64,000 nucleotides of DNA from Hemileia vastatrix (GCA_030280995.1 JASXTE010000004.1:16519501-16583500); one strand, 5' to 3'. Positions 34,444 to 45,963 are shown, numbered from the stretch's first letter. A program made the numbers and translations. Notes: generated from the letters alone by a model not told the origin.

Positions 34444-37400
34444 ATGCCTGTGGGTTTGAATCCGCCTTTGAAGAGACCTCCTTTGTCAAGAGATCCGTAC
34501 TGTACTCCTTTGTTGAAGAATCCTCCCGAATTTGTAGAGACGGCTAGGGTGACTGTGGAAAGATTGAAAGTTGTTAATTTTGGTCCTGATGGGTGGTTTT
34601 CTGAGGAAGAAAAGAAGTTGTTGTTGCACGTTATTGTGCTAAGGGAAAAAGAGGTGGCATTTGTTGAGGAGGAAAGAGGTGTATTGAAGCACTCTTATGG
34701 TGAACCTTACTTGATTCCTGTTGTTTGTCATGAACCTTGGCAAATCAAACCTATTCAGATTCCAGCCGCTATCAGAGAGGATTTTGTGGAGATTATTAGG
34801 GAAAGAGTCAGGACCGGGTTATATGAACAATCAACATCCAGTTACTCAAGTCCGGTGTTCTGTGTAAAGAAGCAGAATGGAAAGTTGAGGGTGGTTCATG
34901 ATCTAAGAGCCTTGAATAGAGTCACTATCAAGGACGCTGGTATGCCGCCAAGTGCAGAGGATTTTGTTGAAGCTTTTTCTGGAAGGGTGTGTTATGGTTT
35001 GGGTGATATTATGGGTGGTTATGATGAGAGGGAACTACATACGGATTCAAGGCCTCTTACAACTTTTGAGACTCCTTTGGGAAGATTTCAGCTCACTAGG
35101 TTGCCTCAAGGAGCAACTAATTCAGTGGCAGTTTATCAAGCACAGATGACTTGGATTTTGCAGGATGAGGTTCCTACTCATGCTGGTATTTTTTTTGATG
35201 ATGGTGGAATTAAAGGACCATCCACTGATTATGGTAATGAGGTGTTATCGGAGAACCCTGGAATAAGGAGGTTTGTGTGAGAATATGCAATAACTCTAGA
35301 GAGAGTGTTGTTTAGGATTGAAGAGGCTGGTTTGACCATTTCAGGGTCAAAATTCTGTTGTTGTGTTCCTGCTTTGGAAATTCTGGGTCATGTGGTATGT
35401 AAAGAGGGAAGGATTATGGCAAAGAAGAAGATTAATAAAATTCAGGCATGGCCAAGGCCTAAAAATACTACTGAAGTCAGAGGATTTTTGGGTGTATGTG
35501 TATATGTCAGGATTTTCATTAAGGATTTTTCTTTGTTGGCTTCACCTTTAAGGAGGTTGACCAGAAAAGATGCAGATTGGGAATGGACGGAAGAGTGTTA
35601 AGAGGCTTTTCAGAAGCTGAAAAAGCTTGTTGGTGAAGATATAATTCTTCACAAGTTGGATTATGGTGTTGGTGCTGGAAAGATTTATCTGGCAGTGGAC
35701 TCAAGTTATATTGCTGCTGGTGCTGTTTTGTCTCAGGAGGATAAGACTGGGAGGGTCAGGCCAGTAAGGTATGAGTCTGTGGTGTTTCATGAGGTGGAAT
35801 CTAGGTATTCTCAACCTAAGTTGGAATTGTGTGGCGTAGCTAAAATTTTAAAGAAGCTACAGACAGTTTTGTGGGGGCAGCATTTTGAGCTGCAGGTGGA
35901 TGCAAAATCTTTGGTTCAGATGATCAATACACCTAGTCTTCCAAATGCTCCAATGACTAGGTGGGTGGTATTTATTCAACATTTTTCTTTTGACCTGGTA
36001 CACAAACCAGGTAAAACTTTTACTATGCCTGATGGATTATCAAGGAGGCCACCTACAGATGAGGATTCTGATTCTGAAGAGTTTGACGAAGATGTTCCAG
36101 TGATTAGGGCCAGCACAAAGGGTGCTGAGGATTTTTCTTTCCTCCCCCATGAAGCTAAACTGGACAATTGTTCTGACCTCCCCCAAGAGGCTAAACTGGC
36201 TGGATCTGATCTTGATTCTGGTGATCAGGATGTTTTTGTTGATGAAGATGGAGTTGTTGTTTGGGACAGCTCAAAATTGGAAAAGGGTGTTTTTGTTAGT
36301 GAACTGGATTCTCACAAGGTTCAGTGGAAAGAGAAGGACGTGCCAAAATTTAAGGATTGGTGTCCTGGTTGGGCTGCTCAATTGGCTCATGTTCACACTG
36401 GTGATTTTGATGACAGAGTTGTACCCTTGGATGTTGTTTTGTTGGATTTTGAAGATGAGACCTGGGGTCAGTCTGGGTTTTATTTTATCCTGGTGGAATA
36501 TCTGTTGACCTTGGAGAGGCCAGATAGTTGTGATGATGATACTTGGTTGGCAATAAAGAGGAAGAGTCCTGGATTTTATGTGTCAGGAAGGCGGTTGATG
36601 AGAAGGAGACATCCTAATCCTCAAGTGGTGGTGAATCAGAAGAAGGGTCAAGAATTGGTTTTGAAGTCTTTGCATGAAGACCTTGGTCATAGAGGCTTTG
36701 GGGAGACTTATAGAAGAGTAGCAGACAGATTTTGGTGGCCAGGTATGAAGTTGGCTGTGCAGGGTTGGGTTCAATCTTGTGAGGAATGTCAAAGAAGAAG
36801 TCATTTGAAACCTAAAGAGGTGGGTCGTGCTACTGGTGATTCAGCTGTTTTTGGAAGGGTCAGTCTGGATGCTGTCCATATTAAAGAGGGCAGGTATAGA
36901 TACTTGATTGTTGCTAGGGATGATTTGTCTGGTTGGGTTGAGGCAGTGCCTCTGGTTAATTTGACTGCCAAGAATGTGGCAGAGTTTTTGAAGAAGGAGT
37001 GGATTTATAGGTATGGGTTGATGAAGTTGGTCACTATTGATGGTGGGCCAGAGTTTGGTGCCAAATTTAAAGAAGCTGTGGCTAGTGTTGGTTCTAGGGT
37101 TAGAGTGGCTACACCGTATTATCCTGAAGCTGAAGGCATGGTTGAAAGAGGCCATCAAGTTATCAAGAATGCTTTGGTGAAGATGTGTGGAGATAGTGCC
37201 AAAAATTGGAGGCATTATTTACCCTTGGTTTTATTTGCTGATAGGGTCACTGTGAAGAGGACAACTGGCTATTCTCCTTATGAGTTAATGTTTGGTCAGA
37301 GAGCCGTTCTACCAGTGGACTTGGAAGCTGACTCTTATCTTGGAATTGATTGGGATGACGTGCACTCAACAGAAGATTTGCTCTGTGCCAGGATGCAACA

Positions 37401-37734
37401 GCTGGAATGTAGAGAGGAATGTCAAGAGAAGGCGTACTCTAGAATGATGAAGATTAGGAATCAATCAGTCAGATACTGGGACAAGAAGTTGGCTCATAGA
37501 CTCAGGAATCCCTTGGAACCTGGTTGTTTGGTTTTGGTGTATAATAGAAGTTTGGAGAGTCAGTGGGGCAAAATGTTTGCTGACAGATGGAATGGACCTT
37601 ACAGAGTCAGATCTCAGGCGTCTGGAGGTTCTTATGTTTTGGAAGAGTTGGATGGTGCAGTCTTGAAAAAGAGGGTGGCTGCAGACCAAGTGAAGAGGTT
37701 TTATCCCAGAGGCACTAGGCATGAAGAAGATTGA
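34444..37734 (+). pseudogene. Pol of the young Ty3 element (RT, RNase H, integrase), two nonsense codons
   Basis: Three open pieces in a single frame, 34444-35280, 35281-35601 and 35602-37734, are separated only by TGA (35278-35280, in RRFV-EYAITL) and TAA (35599-35601, in EC-EAFQKLKKL). Single changes from TGG and CAA explain them. Motifs in order: RT with KLRVVHDLRALNR, RLPQGATNS and FFDDGG in place of the usual YxDD-type box; RNase H with AVDSSY, SRYSQPKLELCG, LQVDAKS and MPDGLSRR; integrase zinc finger HEDLGHRGF...CEECQRR; catalytic Asp in VSLDAVHI, Asp in VTIDGGPEFG and Glu in YYPEAEGMVERGH. The C-terminus PYRVRSQASGGSYVLEELDG resembles an integrase tail, with no chromodomain seen. RNase H and integrase are undamaged. 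Confidence 0.92.
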
Positions 37735-38981
37735 CTCCGCAATGAGGATAAACTACGGACCATTCTTTAATTTTGGTTTTTTTGTGGTGATGCTATGCAT
37801 CTGTTTGTTGGAAACTTTTTGTTAGAGGGTACCCATTGGTGGGGCTTCTAGATTTGATCTTGGCAAGTGTAGGGGTGACTGATGGGCTGGCTGCTCTATC
37901 AACAGTTACCCCAGATTGTCTGTTTCCAACCCTTTCTCTTAATTTGGTTGAACCCTAGTATTGGTTTATTTTCACAGGTTTTAGTCCTCTATGACTTTAA
38001 ACTGGAATTTCCTTTGGTTTTCAAGTGCCGGACTCTTCAATCTTATTGGTTTTGGTTTTTTTGTGTTGAATTTTGTGTTTTTGTTAGAAGGTACCCAGGG
38101 GGGGCTTCTAGATTTTATTTTGGCAAGTGTGGGGGTAACTGATGAGCTGGCTGCTCTGTAGAACAGTTACCCCAGAATGTCTTTCTCAAGTCTTTTTTTT
38201 TCCTAGTTGAATTCTAGTTCTGTTGTTTATTATTCAGGTTTTAAGTCCGCTATGACTTTAAACTGGTTTGGGACTGGCTTCTTTATCTTTGGTTCTTTCA
38301 GATTGGTGGTGGATCACTGGTGGTCTCCCATCATTTTTACTTATTGGAGGGAGCCCACCCAGTGATCATTTCTATGGACCGGAATTTCCCTTATTGGACC
38401 ATCTATGGAGCTGGACTTTCTTTGATTTTGCAGTTATGTTTTTGCTAGATAGCAGTTTTAGATTATTTTCTTTTTTCTCTTTTTTTCTTTTAATTTTTTT
38501 ATGGGGGTTGTTAAAATTATAAAATCAAAAATATAGGGTGTTACCACATCAGGGTCACCTGGATGTGGGAAAGCATTGGTGGGGAAAGGCTCATCAATTG
38601 GCCAGGCAATGCTATTTTATTTTTACATATTATTTATTTCATGTGTTTCTGTGTTTCATTATTTTTTGTTATCTTCTGAATTTCTAAATTTTTGTTTTTC
38701 TTCTGTTAATCATTTAAAAGATTTAATTGTGTATCCACATCAAGGTGCACTTGGATGTGGGTAAGGTATCAGGGGATCAGCTCATCAATTGGCTGGGGGA
38801 TACCATTTGTATTATTTTTTATATATTTTATTTTATTTCATTTATGTTATTTCATTTCATTTTAATTATTAATTTTTTTATTTTAGTATATCAGTAGACC
38901 GTAAAAAAAAAAAAAAAAATCTGAAATTATTTTTATTATTTGTTTTATATTATTTTTATGTTTCTAATCTTTTGCAGGACC
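37735..38981 (+). repeat. Repeat-rich 3' region of the young element, first part
   Basis: A block of about 95 bp (GGTACCCA...GGGGCTTCTAGATTT...CTGGCTGCTCT...AGTTACCCCAGA) stands at 37,825-37,920 and 38,085-38,181 and a third time at 41,021-41,116. A second pair (CCACATC...GGATGTGGG...GCTCATCAATTGGC) stands at 38,540-38,612 and 38,730-38,804. Copies of the 25-bp AAACTG motif described at 40,698 also occur near 37,985 and 38,248. No protein is supported. Confidence 0.75.
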
Positions 38982-40552
38982 TCATTGTCTGGATGAGGAA
39001 GCTTCTGGAGGCTGGTCCGGATTGTGATGACGTTTTTGTTTTTTGTTGGGATTGTGGGAAGCACTGTGTTCTTTGAAGTGCATCCTGCTGGAGAGATTAT
39101 AGGGATTGTAATGATCAGGGATTGGATTAGAGGGAAGTTCAGAGGAGGAAGAAGAAGAGGCAGGAATGGAATGCTGGAAGGTGTGTTTAATGATCCTAGA
39201 CATTTTCCAGTGGTCATCCAGTAGGCTCTTTCTCAAGGATTTTTCAAAGTCATTCAAGGGTCCATGGAGGGCAAAGGCTTTTAGCATATTGGAACACATG
39301 GTGCTTAGGTGTTTCTTCATGTCTCCATAATCCAGGGTCAAAGATGTTTCAAGAGTTTGGCCAACTCCAATAATAGATTCAGGAGGAGGGGTGCCAACTA
39401 GACAAGAAGAATTGGATCAGTAATTATTTTTGTTGAAGAAATGGAATAATTAATTTGGTACTTACAGATTGGAAGCTCATCAAATCTGTAAGCAGCTGGG
39501 ATTTGGATCTCTGACGATTTTGTAATGGTCATAGTGGGTGGATAAACTAGGGAAAGATATGGATTCTCATGGTCTTCCTCTGAAGGATCCTGAGAAGGTG
39601 AACTGGGATGCTGATGTTCCTGGGGCCTAGTTGGAGCAGTGAGATTGTTGTTGTTGTTGGGGTTGTTATTTCTGTTGGATTCAGCTGGAGGAAGTGCTGG
39701 TGATGGAGTACCAGGGTTGTTAAAGGATGGAGCAGGAGAGGGGGATTTGGAAGCAGACTGCTCTCTTCTGGATGGAGAATTTGAAGAGATGGAACTGTCA
39801 GAAGAGTAGTTGGCTGACAGAGGAGAGGTGTAGTTTCTTTGTCTTAGTTTGGGACGAAGTTGTTGTTGTGGAGCAGTGTGTGGTGTTCTGGTTTCTTCTT
39901 GGGGTTCTCTGGCAGTTCTCTTAGAAATCTGGGAAATTTTGGTGTTTTTGTATTTTGGAAGGGTGGGTTGCATTGCTCTGGGAGCAGTAGGAGGTAGTTG
40001 GGTTGAGTTGTTGTTGTTGTCTGGATGAATTTGGCTATTTTCTGGCCGTTTTTGGAGGTTTTGGCCCTGATTTTTGCTGTTTGGTGAGGCGGGCGGGCCG
40101 CCCGACGTCGGCCGGGCCGCCTGGACGCGGTCTAGAAGCCTAGGTGTTGATTTTGAAGCTTTTGGAGCTAATTTAGCAGTGATAAAAGCAGTTTCTTGAG
40201 AAGCTAAGGATGGTCTTTTTTGAAGAGTGTGGGAAGCTGAGCTTCTGGATCTTCTGGAAGGAGCTGAAGATAGAGAGGAAGAGGATGGACCAAGTTCTGG
40301 AGACCTGGTAGGGGATCTGGAGATGTACTTGTGAGAAGGAGAAGGCGGAGGAATAGGATAGTGGGCATCTCTGTCACATTTCTTTTTTTTGGAATAGCAG
40401 GAGTCACACGCCCTGTTGTAGAATTTAGCTTCTGGATTTGGAAGAGTGAATGTGCAAGGTCTGCACATGTGTATGCACTGTTTGCAGGCATAGTTTCTTG
40501 GAGCAGTGAAGCAAGAAAGAGTAGAGGAGTCAACAGCAGGGGATCCAGACAT
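38982..40552 (-). CDS. Antisense gene 1 of the young element: cysteine-cluster protein
   Basis: Two exons, 40552-39466 and 39397-38982, splice exactly in phase (GTAAGT donor, CTAG acceptor) for 500 residues. The N-terminus has CKQCIHMCRPC and then CDSCYSKKKKCDRD, the second matching the CX2CX6C half of fungal Zn2Cys6 clusters. A long Ser/Pro/Asn/Gln-rich region follows, then a structured C-terminal domain (LTLDYGDMKKHLSTMCSNML). It is encoded opposite to gag-pol between pol and the 3' LTR. The Cys pattern suggests DNA or RNA binding. I do not recognise a named family. Its uninterrupted frame in an element with a broken pol suggests recent function or good luck. A weaker relative lies at 41,323-41,963. 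Confidence 0.8.
40086..40130. repeat. GC-rich patch shared with the LTRs
   Basis: The stretch GAGGCGGGCGGGCCGCCC here is the reverse complement of the GC-rich patch in both LTRs (30,331-30,383 and 42,461-42,513), with the following GACGTCGG aligned to AACGTTGG there. It is coding within antisense gene 1 and non-coding in the LTR. Confidence 0.8.
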
Positions 40553-40697
40553 GATTTGTGGTGTGAAAGGTGATGAAAAGGATAAGAGAAGATTTTGTCA
40601 GTGATGAGTAGAAGATGAAGTGAAGGTGGACGCTCTGTGGGTCTGGCTGTGTGTATTGCATGAAATTGGCTGGGTCAGATTCATGCAAGATTCTGAC

Positions 40698-41265
40698 AGT
40701 CCTCTATGACTCTAAACTGGAAAATTTAGCAGTCCTCTATGACTCTAAACTGGAAAATTTAGCAGTCCATCAAGACTCTAAACTGAAAAAGCTATGGTAT
40801 CAAGTCAGTCCATCAAGACTTTAAACTGAAATCTGGTTTCTGTTAGTCCTCCAAGACTTTAAACTGGCTGGTTTCAAGATTTTGTCAAGAAGTAGTCCAT
40901 CAATACTTTAAACTGAACACTGTGTTAGTCCCCCAAGACTTTAAACTGAGGGTTGTAAGTCCCCCAAGACTATAAACTGAGGGAAAAGTTCTGTTGTTGG
41001 AGTTGTTTTGAAAGATTGGTGGAGGGTATCCACAGGGGGAGCCTCCGAATTTAGAAAAGGCAAGTTTGGGGGTAATTGATGGGCTGGCAGCTCTATTCAC
41101 AATTACCCTAGAATGTTAGTTTTTTCTCTGTGTCTTAATGTGGTTGATCTCTGGTTCTGGGTTTATGATTTAGGTTTTTGAGTCCCCCAAGACTTTAAAC
41201 TTAGGGTTTTTGAGTCCCCCAAGACTATAAAATGAGGATGGTCCCCCAAGACTTAAAACTGAGGG
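40698..41265. repeat. Minisatellite of a 25-bp motif with conserved AAACTG
   Basis: Eight copies of AGTCCCCCAAGACTTTAAAC plus TGAGG-like endings lie at 40,698-40,985 and three more at 41,180-41,265, at irregular spacing of about 30-45 bp. Variation is limited to the middle (CTCTATGAC, CATCAAGAC, CCCCAAGAC). Related motifs occur in pol (36,142 and 36,175) and in the gag-pol junction. The third copy of the 95-bp block sits between the two groups. Confidence 0.85.
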
Positions 41266-41322
41266 TTGTTTGTGGTTACATCCTATAGAGGGTGTGGTCA
41301 ATTTTTCTTTTCTGAATCAAAC

Positions 41323-41963
41323 TCAAGTACTTGTGGAATTACAGAGTGAATAAAGAGATGAAATGAAGTGTTCAGAATTAGCCTTGAACTGGTGAATGAG
41401 GTGTCTTCTGTTCTCAATGTCCTGTGGATCTCTAGCAGGAGTGGATTGGAAAAAGTGAAGCAGAAGTTGTTTCTGTTGAGATGTGTGTTGTTGGAACTTG
41501 GCCTTGATAGTGGGCAAGTGCGTTGGTGTTGGTGGTGCAATGGATCCTACATTGTTATCATCACTATCAGAAGAGGAAGGAACTGAGAAGTTATCAGTTT
41601 TAAAGTTGAAGGAAGAAATGAATGTTCTTTACCATCAGATGGACCAGGGATGGGGGAACTAGTTGCTTTATGGGTTGTGGCACCCTTCTGGGAAGGGTGG
41701 AGCCTTTTGATTAATCTGGGTATCAGGATGGATGGCCTAGATCTTTTGGTGCTGGCAGAAGAAGGACCAGGTTGAGGCGGAGGTGAATCTGTTGTAGAAG
41801 AAAGTGGACCAGGTCTGTGGCAGGTCTTCTTTCTGGAGTGGCAGACATTTCAGGACGTTCTGTATGGATGAACAGGTGGTGTTATGGCGCAGATTAAATT
41901 ATTGTTGATGCAGTATTGGCAGGGGCCCATTTCAGAGGCAGATTTGGAAAGGAGGTTTAACAT
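41323..41963 (-). pseudogene. Antisense gene 2 of the young element: cysteine-cluster protein, broken
   Basis: From ATG at 41963 the frame reads MLNLLSKSASEMGPCQYCIN, then C and a YRTS block, stops at TGA (41850-41852), and continues in frame with NVCHSRKKTCHRPG and a Pro/Ser/Lys-rich part. CQYC...C plus VCHSRKKTCH mirrors CKQC...C plus CDSCYSKKKKCD of antisense gene 1, so the two are related. The stop is explained by CGA to TGA. A segment at 41517-41323 (TIKAKFQQHTSQQKQLLLHF) is probably its C-terminal exon. Start and splicing are uncertain. Confidence 0.65.
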
Positions 41964-42001
41964 GGTGGTTGGATGAAGAAAGAATGCGGATATTCTCAAT
42001 T

Positions 42002-42011
42002 GGAGGGAGGA
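42002..42011 (+). other. Polypurine tract
   Basis: GGAGGGAGGA lies directly before the 3' LTR, the expected place for plus-strand DNA priming. Confidence 0.8.
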
Positions 42012-43104
42012 TGTGGTCTTCCAACATTGGCAGGGGCCTTTGTTGTGTGATTTGGCGCTGTTTGTGCATGTCTTAATTGACATCTGTTAAGAAATTTGGT
42101 ATTTTTCTGGTTTTATTCCGTGGATATTGGGTCTGCAGGTATGTGGGTACTATCATTGGATAGCCCTGGTTTTTCTCTATATTTTATGTCTTGAAGACAT
42201 TTTTCATATTCTGAGTTTTAAGGGGTCATTTCCTCATTTTTCATTTATAAAAGATTGCTGTTTAATTTTGTTTTTCGTGTTTTATGGGTTAACCTTAAGT
42301 CTTAGGGTTCAGTGCTTAGTACCATTTGATAGAGCTAATTTTTTTCTATATTTCATGTCTCAATGTTGTTATAGTGAAATTCCGTGTTTTAAAGGTTTTA
42401 GTAGTTGTAGCTAATTTTTCTAAGTAGATTAGTGGTTTTTATTGGTTTTCTGACTTCAGGGAGGCCGGGCCGCTTCAGGCGGCATCTCCAACGTTGGGCG
42501 GCCCGCCCGCCTCTGTTTTAGGAGGTTGGGGAGCGCTCCAGGAGGGTTTTTTATGCAATTTGGCAGGTACAGGCGCCAGATTGGTGGGTGCGCATGGGCT
42601 CTTAGTTAGTGGTCTGTGTGTATATAGTGAATAAAACAGTTTAGGGCAACCTTAATCATCATACAACCATCCGGAGGTGATCTCATTGTTCCTCACTCAG
42701 TTTTCACTGTTTTCTGGCCACAATTGGCTGTGTTTGTTGCAAGTGAGTTATTCATTTAACTTAACTTTGGCAACTGTTTTCTCTGTTATAGTCTTGCAAG
42801 CTATAGCAAGTATTATTGCTGTCTCTGGTGTGGATTTGCAGCCTACATCAAGTATCTTTGCTGTCTCTGGTGTGGACTTTGTTCTACATTTCAGTTCTTT
42901 GGTCTGGTAGTCTATCTGGGGACTACTTTCTTGGCTCATCAAGCAGTCAAGTGTGTTAAAAAGGGGCTTTAGCAAAACAGGAACCAACTTACTTTAGCAA
43001 GTAAATATCACTCTATTTTTCTAAAGGGACAGGGGATTTTATCTCTGGTTTTTCTCCAACTCCCTTGGTCAAGGCCTATAGCTTGTACTATAGGATTGTT
43101 TACA
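42012..43104 (+). repeat. 3' LTR of the young Ty3 element
   Basis: Same length as the 5' LTR. I count about a dozen differences in 1,093 bp, several being CG/TG or CG/CA changes (for example near 42,127, 42,285 and 42,384). It ends TACA and is followed by the target duplication GCGG. Confidence 0.95.
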
Positions 43105-43858
43105 GCGGCAGGATCAAAATGTCAAAGAATTGGAGCTGTGGTAAATGAAGCTCTCAATGCTTTAAATTCTTTTTGTGCTATTTCTGTAAAGACAAAAGGA
43201 GTATCTTTTTTAAGAAAAGTAGTAAGATTTGTAATAGTTTTAAAGTAATATTTTTAAATCTTCAATAGAAACTTGCAAAACCTAAAAACCCTTGTAAGAA
43301 TTTTAGAGCTGTTGGCTCAGGCCATTCCAAAACACTTTTTGGACCCTTTTTATCATCCATGACTAAACCATCAGTGGAAAATGTAAAACCAAAAAATTTT
43401 ATAGAATTTAGGTGGAATTTTCATTTAGTGTTCTTGGTGCAGATATCTTGTTCTTAAAGGCTAATAAGAACAATTTTTACATGTTGAATACATTCTTCCA
43501 GGGCCTTTTAGAAGATTAAAATGTAATCTAGATAGACAACAACAAACTGTTAAATGATATCTTGGAAGATATTTATGACAAAAGTTTGAAGAGTTGATGG
43601 TGTATTACACAATCCAAAGGGCATTACTAAATATTCAAAACTACCAAGCCTGGTATGCATTTCAGTGAAAGGTTCATGGCCTTCTACAATACATAAAAGA
43701 TTGTAAGAACCTCTTAGATTAATTTTAGAAAGGAAATTAGCATAATTAGACAGAGTAAGAAGTAATGAAATAGGACAAACTGGATAAGTTTTCTTCTTAC
43801 ATACTGTGTTGGGTTTTCTATAATCAACAAATAACCCAAAACATCCATCCTTTTTCAT
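43105..43858 (-). pseudogene. Chromovirus reverse transcriptase, broken, catalytic box mutated
   Basis: The open stretch 43858-43550 holds KKDGCFGLFVDYRKPNTV, FLSKINLRGSYNLL and FEYLVMPFGLCNTPSTLQ, the standard Ty3 RT blocks. A stop (TAA) follows IFQDII, and the next in-frame block reads VVVYLDYILIF (43,523-43,534 for YLDY). The usual YLDD has lost its second Asp. Towards 43,105 the thumb, connection and the HFDPA start of RNase H can be followed with further breaks until the inner element begins. Confidence 0.85.
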
Positions 43859-45016
43859 AAGAAAAAGAACTTGAGAGCCTGTTGGAGATTTACTAGCTTG
43901 AATGAAATCTTTTGCTACATTTTCTGAAATTAAGTTTCAAAGAACTTATAATTTGTCTTTAAACAAAGAATATACAAGACCTATCAACTATATTTGATGA
44001 TTGTAGGGTCAATGGGGTGGTAGCTTTTCAGTCTTACTTATTGAAAAAAAATTTATGAAGTCATGGTGAGCTTTGGGAAGAGTTAATTTAATGGCTTAAA
44101 TATTTATTTGTCTTTCCTCTTCATCTTTGAAGAAGTCTGTCAAGGGTAAACCTGAATTTTGAAAGCAAAAATCAATTACTTCAAGGCTATAGATATCCTC
44201 TTTAAGTAAGGTAGTGGAGCTAGATTGATTAGCCAAGTGTTCATTTAAAGAAAGATAAAATGCTTGCAATATATCTGGAAGAGAGGAGTCTTCTAGCAGG
44301 ACCTAGTCAGATGGGTTGTTTGATTTCCTGTTGACCTGCATTGATTAATAAGACATATGCTTACAACAAAGGGTGACCAATTCCTGTGACTAATAAATTT
44401 TGGGAATATAGTTCTGTAAAAAGTTATGACAAGAATGGTATTTTCCATCCTAGGGGTGTCCAAGACTGTTAATACCCACTTGATGGAGGGAAAATTTTGA
44501 AAGCTAAAAACCCATAATAATTTCTTACTAGCCCCATATTTGTGTTCCTCTCATTTGACCAGATAGACTGGAATTTGTTTGATATCTATGAATTTCAGTT
44601 TAATTTTTTTTGAAAAAGATAAACTGATAAAGGAAATTGAAGCTACAGAATCAGTAAGACAACTGAAGGGAATATCCTCCTTAAAAAGAATTAGTCTCAA
44701 AAAGTTTAGGGCAACTCTAGTCCTTAGTACATGGAGGTTCTGTGCACTGGGAGAGATAAAATAGTTTACTTTTCAAACAAGTAGACTATTCACTAGTTTT
44801 TTGACTTGGAACAATTACCTTCTCTATCCTTTAATTTAGCACCTTCATCCAACTTATTTTTACCCCCACAATACATACACAACCCATTATCTAATCTTCT
44901 TTTCTTCTCAGATTCCTTCAATTTCCCTTTTGGGTCCAATATCTTACTGATATTGTCAGGGGTAAAGCTTTTGGATCAAGTCTTGTCCTTACCTTTTTAA
45001 CTGTGCTTGGCTTGAG
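43859..45016 (-). pseudogene. Chromovirus Gag-Pol linker with protease remnant
   Basis: Near 44,650 the minus strand reads TDSVASISFIS, a decayed aspartic protease active site (normally DSGA) in which the Gly has become Val. Both sides are full of stops. The intervals toward 43,859 and 45,016 should be the protease-RT linker and Gag C-terminus, but I can align little. Confidence 0.55.
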
Positions 45017-45963
45017 TTAATGGTGATTCAAAAAAGGTTGCAATTTAGAATTCAAACCATGAGATCTATGAGCATGATTTCTTTGTTGAATATTGCCTTG
45101 ATAAATGCCATAAAGCTCAAAGTTTCTATCCATTAAGTCCATTAAAGTTGTTATTTTTTGACCATTAAGATTTAATTGATCCAGAATCTTCAAAGAGAGT
45201 CTCTTTTTGAAATGATATTTTAAAGCTGCATCATTACAACCTACTTGAGGTTTTAGAGTCCTGAAATTGGAGATATATTCAGAATCTTTTCCATTATCAT
45301 TCATGTTGAGGAAATCTAATTCAATTTCCACATTAGGGGGTATCAAAGTTAGAAATTTGAAATTATATAAAACGTATTTCACAAAACAAAAAGAAAGCCA
45401 AAAACTTGATTTTAATTCTAAGTAGAAAGGTGTTTTGGGGGTACAATATGCCATATATTAAAAAATAATCATGGTTGATTTGGTGGAAAAAAGAGGTATT
45501 TTGAAATGGGAGATTTCTAACTTTGATACCCCCTATTATTGATTTCATTGGGATCACCAAACAACATAAACAATTATGCTTTATATTCATCCCAATTATT
45601 AATGAGTAATTCAGCTTCCATCAAAGAAGGCATGAGAAAATATGGTTCAAGCCATCACAATTCTTTTCCAGATAAGGATGAAAGCTTTTAGTTTACCTTG
45701 GAGAAATAAGTGTTAAGTTTTTGGGAGTCATGGAACAATAACTTGCAAGTTTTCAAAAAAGGTCTCAATCTGTTTGAATGTTCTCCATCAAATTTATCTG
45801 GATAGTTCATTGATGCAGTTTTAAATTTAGAGCCTTCATAAGGGTCAGGATTAGAGATTAATTTCACTATTAATTTCATAAATACTTCAAATGAAGTAGT
45901 TGGCCCAGGATTGGAAGTTTGGCCCAAAGGGTGGGTAGCTGGGGATGATGGTGCCTCTTGCAT
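45017..45963 (-). pseudogene. Chromovirus Gag, broken
   Basis: Two pieces, 45963-45688 (MNYPDKFDGEHSNRLRPFLK, LLFHDSQK) and about 45310-45017 (YISNFRTLKPQVGCNDAALK, HFKKRLSLKILDQL, LMDLMDRNFEL), match the Gag core of rust chromoviruses. A region of stop codons separates them. A segment of about 40 bp (CCCATTTCAAAATACCTC-like) near 45,340 recurs inverted near 45,515, which may mark a small rearrangement. Function is lost. Confidence 0.8.

Larger units (their letters stand above)
29882..43104 (+). mobile_element. Young Ty3-type LTR retrotransposon, plus strand, with two antisense genes
   Basis: LTRs of exactly 1,093 bp (29,882-30,974 and 42,012-43,104) both start TGTGG and end TACA, with about a dozen differences. 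The 4-bp duplication GCGG flanks it (29,878-29,881 and 43,105-43,108). A primer-binding site, gag-pro, pol, polypurine tract, a 3-kb repeat-rich 3' region and two spliced or multi-part antisense genes are present. Integration split the RNase H coding region of the older chromovirus, since the two flanks read HFDPA and LTIVKADASN across the site. Confidence 0.95.

Noticed and set aside
36583..37722. Antisense open frames over the pol gene (73, 124 and 85 residues)
   Set aside because: They mirror the codon usage of the strong plus-strand pol frame and lack introns, motifs or Cys clusters of the real antisense genes.
45300..45530. A hairpin gene or MITE made of the inverted repeat in the chromovirus Gag region
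   Set aside because: The inverted pair is short and lacks target duplications. A local rearrangement inside dead Gag explains it.
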